Below, piece by piece: positions 19,514 to 29,727 of a stretch of DNA of 64,000 nucleotides. The stretch is taken from positions 2,486,529 through 2,550,528 of the forward strand of contig NZ_CP107030.1 of assembly GCF_027474825.1 (NCBI RefSeq), given 5' to 3'. A program made the position numbers and the translations under genes. The notes under the pieces are model-generated. The model searched no databases, was not told where the DNA came from, and was given only the letters and a program-made list of their open reading frames with translations. Positions within the stretch are counted from its first letter, which is position 1, and every line of letters begins with the position of its first letter. This DNA comes from Maribacter halichondriae (GTDB lineage Bacteria; Bacteroidota; Bacteroidia; Flavobacteriales; Flavobacteriaceae).

Positions 19514-20888
19514 ATGCAACGAAGAAAATTTATTAATAGAACGGCATTGGGCACTGCGGCGATGGTCGGTTTTCCAAGTATTGTGCCAGCACATGTACTA
19601 TGTAAAGATGCCCCGAGCAACAAAATCAATATCGGTCAGATCGGTTGCGGCAGAATCGCATTAGTTCATGACCTTCCTGATACTTTGCGATTTGATGATG
19701 CCCGAATCATGGCGGTCTGCGATTTGGATTCGATACGGGTCGATAAAGCAAAAGCGTTCGTGGACAAAGCTTATCAAGAAAAAACGGGCAAGACGAAGTA
19801 TATGGATACCAAGACCTATGGCGACTATCGCGAAATGCTCTTGAACAAAGATATTGATGCGGTTATGATTAGTACTCGATCATTGGCATTCACAACCCGC
19901 CATGGAGGCCGCCTTGGCCGGAAAGGATATCTACCTTCAAAAACCGACTTCATTAACGGTTAAGGAGGGCCAACAATTACGCGATGCTGTGCAGAAGAGC
20001 AATGTTATCCTACAAGTAGGTACCCAACAAAGGGCCATGCCGCAATTTCGGGTGGCTGCTGAATTGGTAAGGAACGGACGAATCGGTAAAGTACATACCG
20101 TTAAAATCGGTCTTCCTGGTGACCCTGGTGGGCCGGAAGTCATGGAAATGCCGGTCCCGAGTAATTTGAATTTCGAAATGTGGTTGGGCTCAACTCCTGA
20201 ATTGCCATACAATGAAATAGGAGTGCATCCACAGAATGACTATAGCCGACCAGGCTGGCTCAGGCATCGTAATTACGGCGCGGGCATGATAACCGGTTGG
20301 GGGCAGCATCATTATGACTCGGCCGCTTGGGGCATGAATACGGAACTAACGGGTCCTATTTCCGTAGAGGCCTTGGCAGAATTTCCAAAATCTGGTTTTT
20401 GGAACGTACATGGTGACTTTTTTGTAAAACATGAATATGAAAACGGAATTACGGTTTACACCAGCGGAGGCTATCCGAATGGCGTAAAATACATCGGCGA
20501 AGATGGTTGGATTTTTGTTTCTCGTGGTGATTACCAAGCTTCGGCCTCGGATCCTGTCGATAAAGAAAAAAGCGCTGAGGCCTTGAACGCTTCGGACCCA
20601 AAAATTTTGGAGTCCGTTATCGGAGAAAATGAAATCCATCTTGAAAAAATAGACGACCAACATGGAAACTGGTTGGAGTGTATCAAAACACGAAAGCAAC
20701 CGATATCACCCATTGAAAAAGGCCACAAAGCATGCGCTATCTGCCTGATCAGTGATATCGCCATGCAATTTGACAGAAAACTGGAGTGGGATCCCGAAAA
20801 TGAAGTTTTCATCAATGATGAAGAGGCGAACGCCATGTTGCACCGAGAACAACGAAAACCGTACGGGACGGATTATGTGAAGGTTTAG
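19514..20888 (+). CDS. Gfo/Idh/MocA oxidoreductase, exported; apparent frameshift
   Basis: NAD(P)-dependent sugar dehydrogenase with a Tat-like leader (QRRKFINRTALGTAA). The N-terminal Rossmann part (NIGQIGCGRIALVHD) runs in one frame to DAVMIST, then the frame is lost and would stop near 19961. The next frame resumes with DHWHSQPAMEAALAGKD and KPTSLTV, the expected STPDHWH...KP catalytic region, and runs to 20888. The break is at 19874-19878 (AGTACTCGATC), where two bases appear to be missing or one is extra. The repaired protein is about 458 residues, normal for the exported branch. It probably acts on keto- or aldo-sugars in the periplasm. Confidence 0.85.
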
Positions 20889-20952
20889 GGAAATCGCAAA
20901 GCTTAAATCATAGTCGAAAAATGTTCCGTAAAAATCAAATATAATATTATAA

Positions 20953-22338
20953 ATGTCGATAAATTACAGATTAATTCTGCCAATTTTTTTATTCTGTGTT
21001 TCCTGCGGTGAACAAAAGAAACCTGAAACTAAAATGAATGAAAATGAGACTTCAATAGTTAAACTCATGACGTTGGACCCCGGTCATTTTCATGCCGCTC
21101 TCGTGCAGAAGTCCATGTATGACCAAGTTGATTCAACGATTTATGTGTTTGCTCCTGAAGGGCCTGAAGTAAAAGATTTTTTAAATAAAATAGAGTCCTA
21201 CAACTCCCGGGAAGAATCTCCAACAAAATGGAAGGTGGAACAATATTTCGGTGGTGACTATTTAAAAAAAATGATTGGCGATAAACCTGGCAACGTGATG
21301 GTGGTCGCAGGTAAGAATTCGAAAAAAATAGATTACATCCTCGCGGCCGTAAAAGCAGGTCTGAACGTGTATGCCGATAAACCCTTGGTCATTAATCCAG
21401 AAGGTTTTGAAAAGTTGAAGGTAGCTTTTATAATTGCCAAGGAGAATGACGTGTTGATCTACGATATCATGACCGAGCGTTTTGAATCGACCACGATGAT
21501 GCAAAAAATGTTCTCGACAATTCCTGATATTTTTGGCGAGTTGGTCGATGGTAGTCCAGATGCCCCGGCAATTAGCAAAGAAAGTGTACATCATTTTTTT
21601 AAGTATGTTTCGGGCCAGCCTTTGGTGCGCCCGCCATGGTTCTTTGACGTGAACGAAGAGGGCGAAGGAATCGTTGATGTAACCACGCATTTGGTTGATT
21701 TGGTACAATGGGAAGCTTTTCCAGGAGAAATTATTGATTCCACGGATATCGAAATGATCAGTGCCAAAAGATGGCCGACCGTAATGGCCAAAGAAAAATT
21801 CAAAAAGGTAACCGGATTGGAAGACTATCCGAAGTACCTGCAAAAAGATGTGAAAGATGGAAAATTGTACGTCTATTGTAACGGCGAAATGATATATACC
21901 ATCAGGGGAAAACATGCCAAGGTTTCCGTCATTTGGAATTACCAAGCCCCGGAAGGCACCGGCGACACCCATTACAGCATCATGCGCGGCACAAAAAGCA
22001 ATCTGGTAATTAAGCAAGGTGCTGAAGAAAATTTCAAACCTACTTTGTATATTGAGACGAAAGATAGCGAAGGCTTTGAGGAAAAACTGAAATTGGTGCT
22101 CGAAGGTGTTATCGCAGAAAAATTCCCCGGAACAACGGCCGCAAAAACAGCCAATGGTTTATGGCGTATCAATATTCCAGAGGAATTCAAGATAGGTCAT
22201 GAAGCACATTTCGCCCAAGTGACCGAGAATTATTTACAATATTTGGAGGATGGAAAACTTCCCGAATGGGAAGTGCCGAATATAATAACGAAGTACTATA
22301 CGACCATTGAGGCTTACAAAATGGCAAAAGGAAAATGA
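20953..22338 (+). CDS. Gfo/Idh-type lipoprotein with putative oxidoreductase C-terminal domain
   Basis: 461 residues with lipobox FCVSC after a short hydrophobic signal. Residues following the lipobox form a Gfo/Idh-like nucleotide-binding domain (MVVAGKNSKKIDYI, GLNVYADKPLVI), then a family-specific C-terminal domain (GIVDVTTHLVDLVQWE, SVIWNYQAPEGTGDTHYSIMRGT). Usually annotated as putative oxidoreductase C-terminal domain protein and found in sugar catabolic loci of Bacteroidota. It follows the split Gfo/Idh gene and is followed 1 base later by the SDR mannonate oxidoreductase. The substrate is unknown; a membrane-anchored sugar dehydrogenase is the best description. Confidence 0.85.
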   Translation: MSINYRLILPIFLFCVSCGEQKKPETKMNENETSIVKLMTLDPGHFHAALVQKSMYDQVDSTIYVFAPEGPEVKDFLNKIESYNSREESPTKWKVEQYFGGDYLKKMIGDKPGNVMVVAGKNSKKIDYILAAVKAGLNVYADKPLVINPEGFEKLKVAFIIAKENDVLIYDIMTERFESTTMMQKMFSTIPDIFGELVDGSPDAPAISKESVHHFFKYVSGQPLVRPPWFFDVNEEGEGIVDVTTHLVDLVQWEAFPGEIIDSTDIEMISAKRWPTVMAKEKFKKVTGLEDYPKYLQKDVKDGKLYVYCNGEMIYTIRGKHAKVSVIWNYQAPEGTGDTHYSIMRGTKSNLVIKQGAEENFKPTLYIETKDSEGFEEKLKLVLEGVIAEKFPGTTAAKTANGLWRINIPEEFKIGHEAHFAQVTENYLQYLEDGKLPEWEVPNIITKYYTTIEAYKMAKGK

Positions 22339-22339
22339 T

Positions 22340-23161
22340 ATGGAAAACAACCAATTTTCACTAGCGAACAAATGCTATGCCTTATCGGGTGCTACGGGTG
22401 CTTTAGGAGGTTCCATCGCAACCTATTTAGTGCAAAATGGCGCGAAAGTGGTATTGCTAGGAAGATCCCCTGAAAAATTGGATAAAAAAGTTGAGGAATT
22501 GGATACCATTGCGTCCGGGAAAACGTCGGCCTACGTTGTCGATTTATTGAATGAAGAAGAGCTAAGAGATACTAAGTATAAAATCGCCTCTGAAATCGGT
22601 ATGATAGATGGCTTGGTTAATTTGGCCGGTGGCAATATTCCCGGGGCGACCTTAAAACCAGATCAAACGATACACGATATCGAAATCGACGATACCCGTA
22701 AAGTGGTCGATATAAACCTTTTCGGTACCGTACTCCCCACTATTATTTTAAGCGAGTTGATGGTAAAGCAGAAGCAGGGTTCCATCGTAAACATATCTTC
22801 GATGGCCGCGAAACAAACCATATCAAGGGTCTTGGGGTATTCCATGGCCAAAGCGGGTATTGACATCTTTACCAAATGGATGGCCAACGAACTTGCCTCA
22901 AAACATGGCGATAAAATTCGCGTAAATGCAATCGCCCCTGGCTTTTTTATTGGTAACCAGAACAGAAGGCTATTGACCAACGAAGACGGGTCTTATACGG
23001 AAAGAGGAAACGATATTATAAAAAATACTCCGATGGGCCGTTTTGGCGATGCCTCCGAATTGAATGGCATGGTGCATTATTTGCTTTGCGATGCTTCCAG
23101 TTTTGTAACCGGTGGTATTTTTGATGTCGATGGGGGATTCAGTTCTTTTTCAGGCGTTTAG
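22340..23161 (+). CDS. D-mannonate oxidoreductase (fructuronate reductase), SDR type
   Basis: 273-residue SDR. The ATG at 22340 follows the upstream stop by one base. Features are SGATGALGGS for cofactor binding, NLAGGNIPGATLKPDQT, INLFGTVLPT, the YSMAK catalytic pair and a C terminus of RFGDASELNG...FDVDGGFSSFSGV. These match the SDR-type mannonate oxidoreductase used by Bacteroidota in place of the long-chain UxuB. It would reduce D-fructuronate to D-mannonate in the D-glucuronate pathway. The following TRAP transporter and UxaC support this; the mannonate dehydratase UxuA is not in the window. Confidence 0.88.
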   Translation: MENNQFSLANKCYALSGATGALGGSIATYLVQNGAKVVLLGRSPEKLDKKVEELDTIASGKTSAYVVDLLNEEELRDTKYKIASEIGMIDGLVNLAGGNIPGATLKPDQTIHDIEIDDTRKVVDINLFGTVLPTIILSELMVKQKQGSIVNISSMAAKQTISRVLGYSMAKAGIDIFTKWMANELASKHGDKIRVNAIAPGFFIGNQNRRLLTNEDGSYTERGNDIIKNTPMGRFGDASELNGMVHYLLCDASSFVTGGIFDVDGGFSSFSGV

Positions 23162-23219
23162 ACTTCCTATTACGTAATTATCATATCTATTTAGCATCAA
23201 ATGAATATATTTAGAGCTT

Positions 23220-24230
23220 ATGCAGAAAGATTCCATGATATATAAGAGCGCCAAGAGATTTTTTTTGAGTGTTTTCTCCCTATTGATTTTTAGTATCCTG
23301 ATGGTTTCCTGCAAAACCGACGGTGATACAAAAACACTTTTCTTTGCCCACTCCCTTCCCATCACACACCCCGTTCATTTGGGCATTCTTGAAATGCAAA
23401 AATCCCTAAATGAAAAATCTGGAGGCAAACTTCAAATTAAAATCTTTCCTGATGGCCAACTGGGCACCGAACGTGAAGTATTGGAATTGCTTCAAATAGG
23501 TAGTATTGCCTTGACCAAGGTAAGCGCGGCCTCAATGTCGAATTTTGCTCCTGAATATGGCGTTTTGGGAGTGCCCTATCTTTTTAGGGACAGCGAGCAT
23601 CTTTTTGAGGTATTGGAAGGTGATATCGGTAAAGGAATTTTAGCAGGAGGAACTGAATTTCTGCTACGTGGACTCTGTTTTTATGATGCAGGAAGCCGTA
23701 GTTTTTATACCGCTGCCAAACCAGTGGAAACCCCGGAAGATCTGAAAGGATTAAAGATTCGTGTCATGAACGATCAAATGTCGGTCAATATGGTCAATGC
23801 CCTTGGTGCTTCGGCAACGCCAATGGCTTACGGCGAATTGTATACGGCCTTGCAACAGCGTGTGGTAGATGGCGCGGAAAATAATATCCCCTCGTTCGTT
23901 ACCTCGAACCACTATGAAATCTGTAAGTACTATTCAATCGATGAACATACATTAACGCCCGATGTCGTGGTCATTGGCACAAAATATTGGGATAACCTGA
24001 ACGACCAAGAAAAGGAATGGCTGCAAGCGGCGGCCAAAGAAAGTGTTGAAAAACAAAAGCGGTTTTGGAAAGAGACGATTGCCGAGAACATGAAGGTGTT
24101 GGAAGCGGCCAACGTGCAGTTTTTCGAACCCGATAAGACCCTGTTTTCCGAAAAGGCCAAGGTCATCATGACAGACTTGATGAAAGACCCTAAAATGGGA
24201 AGTCTGATAGAAAAAATAAAAAAACAGTAA
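23220..24230 (+). CDS. dctP: TRAP transporter substrate-binding lipoprotein, DctP family
   Basis: 336 residues. A signal peptide with lipobox MVSC anchors it, as expected where the binding protein is a lipoprotein. The DctP fold is clear: TLFFAHSLPITHPVHLG, FPDGQLGTEREVLELLQIG, VPYLFRDSEH, the arginine-bearing LKIRVMNDQMSVNMVNALGA and TALQQRVVDGAENN. The Arg in IRVM normally binds the carboxylate of the ligand. It lies between the SDR mannonate oxidoreductase and the two membrane subunits, with UxaC downstream, so D-glucuronate or another uronate is the likely cargo. Confidence 0.93.
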   Translation: MQKDSMIYKSAKRFFLSVFSLLIFSILMVSCKTDGDTKTLFFAHSLPITHPVHLGILEMQKSLNEKSGGKLQIKIFPDGQLGTEREVLELLQIGSIALTKVSAASMSNFAPEYGVLGVPYLFRDSEHLFEVLEGDIGKGILAGGTEFLLRGLCFYDAGSRSFYTAAKPVETPEDLKGLKIRVMNDQMSVNMVNALGASATPMAYGELYTALQQRVVDGAENNIPSFVTSNHYEICKYYSIDEHTLTPDVVVIGTKYWDNLNDQEKEWLQAAAKESVEKQKRFWKETIAENMKVLEAANVQFFEPDKTLFSEKAKVIMTDLMKDPKMGSLIEKIKKQ

Positions 24231-24719
24231 ATGGAAAAAATGTACGTCGCCCTGAACAAGGCTATCGAGGCATTTTTGGTCATCATTTTTAGCTTATTGG
24301 TTCTCGATGTGGTCTGGCAGGTCGTGTCGCGTTACGTGGTAGGGCAATCCAGTTCGTTTACAGAGGAGTTTGCTCGCTTTGCTCTGATTTGGTTGACCGT
24401 TTTGGGTGCGGCCTATATCAACGGGCAAAAAGAAGGACACCTCTCGATGGATTTCCTTCTTTCAAAACTACCCCAGGACAAAAGATTTAAAAGGCAGCGT
24501 ATCATTCAAATTGTGATGGCACTTTTTGCCTTAGTGGTAATGATTATTGGAGGTGGAAATCTTGTTTACACAACCTTGACATTAGGCCAGATTTCCCCGG
24601 CCCTGAATGTTCCCTTGGGTTTTGTCTATGCCATTGTCCCTATAAGTGGATTGATTATCATTTTCTTTTCCATCTATCATTACCGAAAAACCTTTAACAC
24701 GACCACGAATGAGTATTGA
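24231..24719 (+). CDS. dctQ: TRAP transporter small permease subunit, DctQ family
   Basis: 162 residues with four hydrophobic segments and the family motif SSFTEEFARFALIWLTVLGAAY. Its ATG directly follows the DctP stop (TAAATG) and its 3' end overlaps the DctM start by 11 bases, so the three genes are translated together. It pairs with DctM in the inner membrane to make the uronate:sodium symporter. Confidence 0.92.
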   Translation: MEKMYVALNKAIEAFLVIIFSLLVLDVVWQVVSRYVVGQSSSFTEEFARFALIWLTVLGAAYINGQKEGHLSMDFLLSKLPQDKRFKRQRIIQIVMALFALVVMIIGGGNLVYTTLTLGQISPALNVPLGFVYAIVPISGLIIIFFSIYHYRKTFNTTTNEY

Positions 24720-26019
24720 GACCATCAGCATCCTAGTTTTGTTCCTGAGTTTTTTCGCGTTATTGGCCTATGGCGTGCCAGTTGCTTATGCTATCGGAAT
24801 TTCATCTACGCTGACATTGGTTCTCAATATGATTTTCATGCCCTCGGTGACGACGATCAGTCAGCGCATGACCACAGGTATCGATAATTTTGCACTGTTG
24901 GCCATTCCATTTTTTATACTGGCAGGTGAAATTATGAATAGAGGAGGTATTGCGGATCGTCTGATCGCCTTTGCAAAATCATTGATCGGGAGTTTTCCCG
25001 GAGGGCTTGCATTTGTGAATATTATTTCTGCTATGCTGTTCGGCGCGATTTCAGGTTCTGCCATTGCCGCGGCATCGGCAATAGGAAGCACCTTGACCGA
25101 CAAGATGGTCGATGAAGGCTATCCTAGGGAATACTGTGCGGCGGTCAACATAACTTCGTCCACTACTGGATTATTGATACCACCTAGTAACGTGCTTATT
25201 ATTTTTGCATTGGCCAGTGGGGGCACGGCCTCTGTTGCAGCCTTATTTATTGCGGGATACATCCCCGGAATATTGGTTGGCCTCGCCATAATGATCATGG
25301 TATATATGTACGCTATTCGTAAAGGTTTACCGAGAGCGCCCCGGGTCGGTTTTAAGCAATTATTTCGTGATTTCGGTAGGGCTTTTTTGAGCTTGACCTT
25401 GCTTGTAGTTGTGGTAGGAGGTATCGTAGGTGGTATTTTTACCGCGACCGAGGCGGCCGCGATTGCTGTGGTCTATGCCGTCTTGTTGGGCTTCTACAAC
25501 AAGCAATTGAAGTTTTCCGATTTTCGCCCGATTTTGCTAAAAAGTGCAAAAACTACCGCAATCGTAATGTTCTTGATTTCAACTTCGATGGCGATGTCTT
25601 GGTTGTTCTCTTTTGAATCCATTCCACAAAACCTGACCGGATTTTTATTGGAGTCGGTAAAGAATCCGTTGTTGGTTTTGCTCTTTATCAACATTACCCT
25701 TTTGATTGTCGGTACGTTTATGGATATGACCCCTGCCGTACTTATCTTTACTCCGATTTTTTTACCGGTGGTCATGGCCTTGGGAATGCATCCCGTTCAA
25801 TTCGGTATGATTATCGTTTTGAACCTGTGTATCGGAGTTTGTACCCCACCCGTGGGAACCTTGCTTTTTGTAGGTAGTGGCGTGGCCAATGTTCCCGTGA
25901 CCAAAGTCATAAAACCCTTGTTGCCTTTGTTGGGCGTTATGGTGCTGGTGTTGATGCTGTTGACCTATATCCCCGAACTTTCCCTTTGGATGCCAAGATT
26001 TTTTGGCCTGATCGATTAA
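24709..26019 (+). CDS. dctM: TRAP transporter large permease subunit, DctM family
   Basis: 436 residues, strongly hydrophobic with about twelve membrane segments. Conserved blocks include AIPFFILAGEIMNRGGIADRL, GAISGSAIAAASAIGS, LLIPPSNVLIIFALASGG and NLCIGVCTPPVGTLLFVG. This is the ion-coupled translocation subunit. Overlap with dctQ and position between the uronate dehydrogenase and UxaC support a uronate importer. A PVC-haem lipoprotein gene begins 13 bases after its stop. Confidence 0.93.
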   Translation: MSIETISILVLFLSFFALLAYGVPVAYAIGISSTLTLVLNMIFMPSVTTISQRMTTGIDNFALLAIPFFILAGEIMNRGGIADRLIAFAKSLIGSFPGGLAFVNIISAMLFGAISGSAIAAASAIGSTLTDKMVDEGYPREYCAAVNITSSTTGLLIPPSNVLIIFALASGGTASVAALFIAGYIPGILVGLAIMIMVYMYAIRKGLPRAPRVGFKQLFRDFGRAFLSLTLLVVVVGGIVGGIFTATEAAAIAVVYAVLLGFYNKQLKFSDFRPILLKSAKTTAIVMFLISTSMAMSWLFSFESIPQNLTGFLLESVKNPLLVLLFINITLLIVGTFMDMTPAVLIFTPIFLPVVMALGMHPVQFGMIIVLNLCIGVCTPPVGTLLFVGSGVANVPVTKVIKPLLPLLGVMVLVLMLLTYIPELSLWMPRFFGLID

Positions 26020-26032
26020 TGTATTGAAGAAA

Positions 26033-28300
26033 ATGAGAATTCCCCTATATATTTTAATTACGCTTGTATTGCTTTCCTGTAAAGAATCCTTTGAGGAACC
26101 AGTAATAGCTTTGGACGGATATCAAATCGAAGAGGGCTTTACGCTCGAAGTGCTTGCCTCCGAACCTTTGCTAAAAGCTCCTTTGGCTATGGATTTTGAT
26201 AACCAGGGAAGAATGTGGGTTGCCGAGATGCCCGGTTACATGCACAATATGGAAGGCAAGGGCGAAAACGACCCGACCGGTTCGATTAAAATATTGGAAG
26301 ATAGAGATGGCGATGGACGGATGGACCATGCCAAAATATTCTTGAACAGCCTTGTATTACCAAGGGCACTTGCTTTGGTCTATGACGGTTTGTTATATGC
26401 CGAGCCCCCGAATTTGTGGTTTGTCGGTATTAAGGACGACACTTCTGGGAAACGTGTGCTGGTAGATTCATTGTACGCTGCCGATGGCAACCCCGAACAC
26501 CAGCCCAATGGGTTATTGATGAACATTGATAATTGGATCTACAATGCGAAATCAAACTATCGCTACCAAAGAAAAAAGGGTACATGGATCAAAGAGCCTA
26601 CTACCTTTCGTGGACAATGGGGCATTAGCCATGACAATTTCGGAAGGTTATATTTTAATGATAATTCCCGACAACTTTTGGGCGACCATGTTCTGCCGAA
26701 CCGTTTGGTGCGAAACAGATATTTTACGCCTGAGAAAGGGGTGGCACAACTTTTAACCGAAGATCAAAGGGTTTATCCGCTGCAACCCGTACTCGTAAAT
26801 AGAGGATATGCCCCGGGAGTGCTCGATGCAGATAGCCTATTGGTTAATGTGACAGCGGCTTGTAGTCCTTTGGTTTATCGTGGAGGAATGTTTCCTGAAG
26901 AATATGATGAAAATGTATTTGTCTGCGTACCCGAGGCCAATGTGATAAAACGGAATATACTTTCCTTCGAGGGAAACCGAACAGTCGCAAATCAGGCTTG
27001 GGAAGAAAAGGAGTTCCTGGCATCCTTGGATGAGGGATTTCGCCCGGTCAGCCTGTACAACGGCCCTGATGGTTCGATTTATGTGGTCGATATGCACCTT
27101 GGGGTTTTGGGGCACCATGCGTATCTCAGTCCGTATCTTAAAAAAATCGCCAAGGAACGACAAATGGATACCATCATTGACATGGGCAGGATTTTAAAAA
27201 TCGGTGTTGAAGGAAAGGTTCCCGCTACGATTCCGAATTTAAATAAATTATCGAGTACTGAATTGGTCGAACTGCTCTATAGCGAAAATGGATGGCTCCG
27301 TGATCGCGCCCAACAATTGTTGATTCTAAAGGGGGAAGACGGATATGTTTCCCGATTGCATGAAATTTCATTGGATACCGAACATCCCATCTCCCAAATC
27401 CATGCTTTATACACACTTAAGGGTACGGAAAATACTTCCTTTGAACATCTTGCAAAAGTAGCTTCGGGAAGCAGTGATAAAGTGGTTTCCCATACACTGG
27501 TTTTATTGGAGGAATTTGTTTCCGAAAAAAATGAACAACATGCCTTAGAATTATTTCAAGATTTGTTATCAAAAAAGGAATCTTTGATTGACCTCTATCT
27601 GGCCTCTACGCTGGGTAAATGGACCACGGTTTCGGAAAAGAAATTTCTGCCATTGGTGTTGGCATTGTCGAAAAGGTATACTGATGACCTTATTCTTAAG
27701 GAAGCGCTCGTTAGTGGGTTGGCCAAAAATATGGAAGCGGCCGTAACTGCCCTCGAAAACGATTTGGAAACCAAGAAGGATACCTTGGTTACGCTACTGA
27801 ATCAAACCCTTGCTTTACAAAAAGCAGATACTCCCAACCCGATTTATTCCGATAAACTTTTGGCTGAAGATAATCGTACACGTGGCGCCAAGATCTTCAG
27901 ACAGATATGTGCGGCTTGTCATAGTATCAATGGCAAAGGCTCTGAAGGACTTGCGCCACCGCTGTTAAAATCGGAATATATGAACGCTCCGTTAGAAAGA
28001 CTTGGCCTTATCGTTTTACATGGGTTAAGTGGCCCTGTTCATGTCAATGGTAAAAAATATGAGTTCAATCAAGCGATGCCCGGACTCATTGCCAATGAAA
28101 GCCTTACGGATGAAGATATTGCCGATGTCATTGCCTATGCGACAAGTGCATTTTCGGATGTTCCGAGATCTTTGAAACCTGAAACGATTAAAAATTTGAG
28201 GGAAGTAAGATCGGAATCGGGCATGGAGTTTACAGAGAAAGAACTGAACGAGTTTGTGGAAAAAAATAAGGGAAAGTCGGCTTTACAACCACTTTTTTAG
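26033..28300 (+). CDS. PVC-type haem-binding lipoprotein with C-terminal cytochrome c
   Basis: 755 residues from the ATG at 26033; a TTG at 26024 would add three residues. The signal ends in LLSC (Cys16). The N-terminal PVC propeller shows EEGFTLEVLASEP, GRMWVAEMPGY, DGDGRMDHAKIF; the middle has HEAT-like repeats; the C-terminal domain has the haem c site CAACHSINGKG and a later methionine in FNQAMPGL as possible axial ligand. It is intact, unlike the homologue at 11534-14448. Its location between a uronate TRAP transporter and UxaC is odd; it may couple sugar oxidation to the respiratory chain. Confidence 0.87.
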   Translation: MRIPLYILITLVLLSCKESFEEPVIALDGYQIEEGFTLEVLASEPLLKAPLAMDFDNQGRMWVAEMPGYMHNMEGKGENDPTGSIKILEDRDGDGRMDHAKIFLNSLVLPRALALVYDGLLYAEPPNLWFVGIKDDTSGKRVLVDSLYAADGNPEHQPNGLLMNIDNWIYNAKSNYRYQRKKGTWIKEPTTFRGQWGISHDNFGRLYFNDNSRQLLGDHVLPNRLVRNRYFTPEKGVAQLLTEDQRVYPLQPVLVNRGYAPGVLDADSLLVNVTAACSPLVYRGGMFPEEYDENVFVCVPEANVIKRNILSFEGNRTVANQAWEEKEFLASLDEGFRPVSLYNGPDGSIYVVDMHLGVLGHHAYLSPYLKKIAKERQMDTIIDMGRILKIGVEGKVPATIPNLNKLSSTELVELLYSENGWLRDRAQQLLILKGEDGYVSRLHEISLDTEHPISQIHALYTLKGTENTSFEHLAKVASGSSDKVVSHTLVLLEEFVSEKNEQHALELFQDLLSKKESLIDLYLASTLGKWTTVSEKKFLPLVLALSKRYTDDLILKEALVSGLAKNMEAAVTALENDLETKKDTLVTLLNQTLALQKADTPNPIYSDKLLAEDNRTRGAKIFRQICAACHSINGKGSEGLAPPLLKSEYMNAPLERLGLIVLHGLSGPVHVNGKKYEFNQAMPGLIANESLTDEDIADVIAYATSAFSDVPRSLKPETIKNLREVRSESGMEFTEKELNEFVEKNKGKSALQPLF

Positions 28301-28311
28301 AATTATTAATT

Positions 28312-29727
28312 ATGGAAAATAGAACCTCTTTTATCGATGAGAATTTCTTGTTGCAAAGCGAATTTGCTAAGGTATTATATTATGATTACGCGAAGGATTT
28401 GCCAATCATCGATTACCATAATCACTTGCCTCCGTCAGAGATGGCCAAGGATCATGTTTTTTCCACTATCAGTGAGGCATGGTTGGCTGGAGACCACTAC
28501 AAATGGCGGGCCATGAGAACGTTGGGTATCGACGAAAAATATGTTACGGGAAATGCGTCCGATAGGGAGAGGTTTCAGAAATGGGCCGAGGCAGTGCCGT
28601 ATACGGTTAGAAACCCTTTGTATCATTGGACGCATTTGGAGCTATCACGGTATTTTGGTATTGACGAATTGTTGAATGCAAAAAATGCTGCTGAAGTCTA
28701 TGAAAAGACATCCGCCAGACTACAAGAAAACACCCATAGTGCCATCGGACTTTTACAACAGCAAAATGTGGAATCCCTCTGTACGACGGATGAGCCACAT
28801 GACAACTTGGAGCATCATAAAAGTATTGCCGAACAGGGGATTTCACCAAAGGTATTTCCTGCCTTTCGCCCCGATAAAGCCTTTGCCATCGATATGGGCA
28901 CTTCCTATATTTCCTATTTGGAACTTTTAGGAGACTCGGAGAATATGATGATTGAAACCTACGCCGACCTTCTGGATGTCTTAGGGCGCAGAATGGATTG
29001 TTTTCACCAACACGGGTGTCGGCTATCGGATCACGGTTTGGAGCAATTGTATCATTTTGAGGAAGGCGCTTATGACAGCGAAACTATTTTCATTAGAGCT
29101 AAAAATGGAAACGTAATTTCAACGGAAGAAGTACACTATTTTAAATCTCGCATCTTGGTTTTTCTCTGTAAAAACTATCATCAAAGAGGGTGGGGGCAGC
29201 AATTCCATTTGGGCGCGCTTCGTGATAATAATAAACGACTTTTAACAAGTTTAGGGCCGAATACCGGCTTTGACTCCATAGGCGATTTTTCTCAGGCTAG
29301 GGCTTTAAGTGGATTTCTGAATGAACTGGACAGTACCGATCAGTTGGCGAAAACCATAGTGTACAATTTGAACCCGTCCGATAACGAGGTGTGTGCTACG
29401 ATGATGGGAAATTTCAATGACGGTACCATCAGGGGCAAAATGCAGTTTGGGTCGGGCTGGTGGTATTTAGATCAAAAAGACGGTATGGAACGTCAAATGA
29501 ATACGCTGTCGAACATGGGTATTCTTAGCACTTTTGTTGGTATGCTCACCGATTCAAGAAGTTTTTTATCCTTCACCCGGCACGAATATTTCAGAAGAAT
29601 TTTGTGTAATCTCATAGGTAAGGATGTTAGGAACGGTGAATTGCCGAGGGATGAAAAACTGTTGGGCAAAATCGTTGCGGATATCTGCTATCACAATGCC
29701 AAAAATTATTTTGATTTTAACCGATAG
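28312..29727 (+). CDS. uxaC: Glucuronate isomerase
   Basis: 471 residues, normal family length. UxaC converts D-glucuronate to D-fructuronate (and D-galacturonate to D-tagaturonate). The amidohydrolase-type metal site is seen in IIDYHNHLPPSEMA; other family blocks are DHYKWRAMRTLGI, CTTDEPHDNLEHH, GWGQQFHLGALRDNN and SFLSFTRHEYFRRILCNLIG. It is the last gene of the operon with the TRAP importer and SDR mannonate oxidoreductase, giving import, isomerisation and reduction of glucuronate. Its 3' end overlaps the convergent phosphotriesterase-like gene by 11 bases. Its tagaturonate product could also feed the UxaB gene at 5040-6490. Confidence 0.95.
   Translation: MENRTSFIDENFLLQSEFAKVLYYDYAKDLPIIDYHNHLPPSEMAKDHVFSTISEAWLAGDHYKWRAMRTLGIDEKYVTGNASDRERFQKWAEAVPYTVRNPLYHWTHLELSRYFGIDELLNAKNAAEVYEKTSARLQENTHSAIGLLQQQNVESLCTTDEPHDNLEHHKSIAEQGISPKVFPAFRPDKAFAIDMGTSYISYLELLGDSENMMIETYADLLDVLGRRMDCFHQHGCRLSDHGLEQLYHFEEGAYDSETIFIRAKNGNVISTEEVHYFKSRILVFLCKNYHQRGWGQQFHLGALRDNNKRLLTSLGPNTGFDSIGDFSQARALSGFLNELDSTDQLAKTIVYNLNPSDNEVCATMMGNFNDGTIRGKMQFGSGWWYLDQKDGMERQMNTLSNMGILSTFVGMLTDSRSFLSFTRHEYFRRILCNLIGKDVRNGELPRDEKLLGKIVADICYHNAKNYFDFNR

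Noticed and set aside
21262-22017. 251-codon open frame on the minus strand
   Set aside because: Lies wholly inside the Gfo/Idh lipoprotein gene on the other strand and shows no family-like sequence; a coding shadow.
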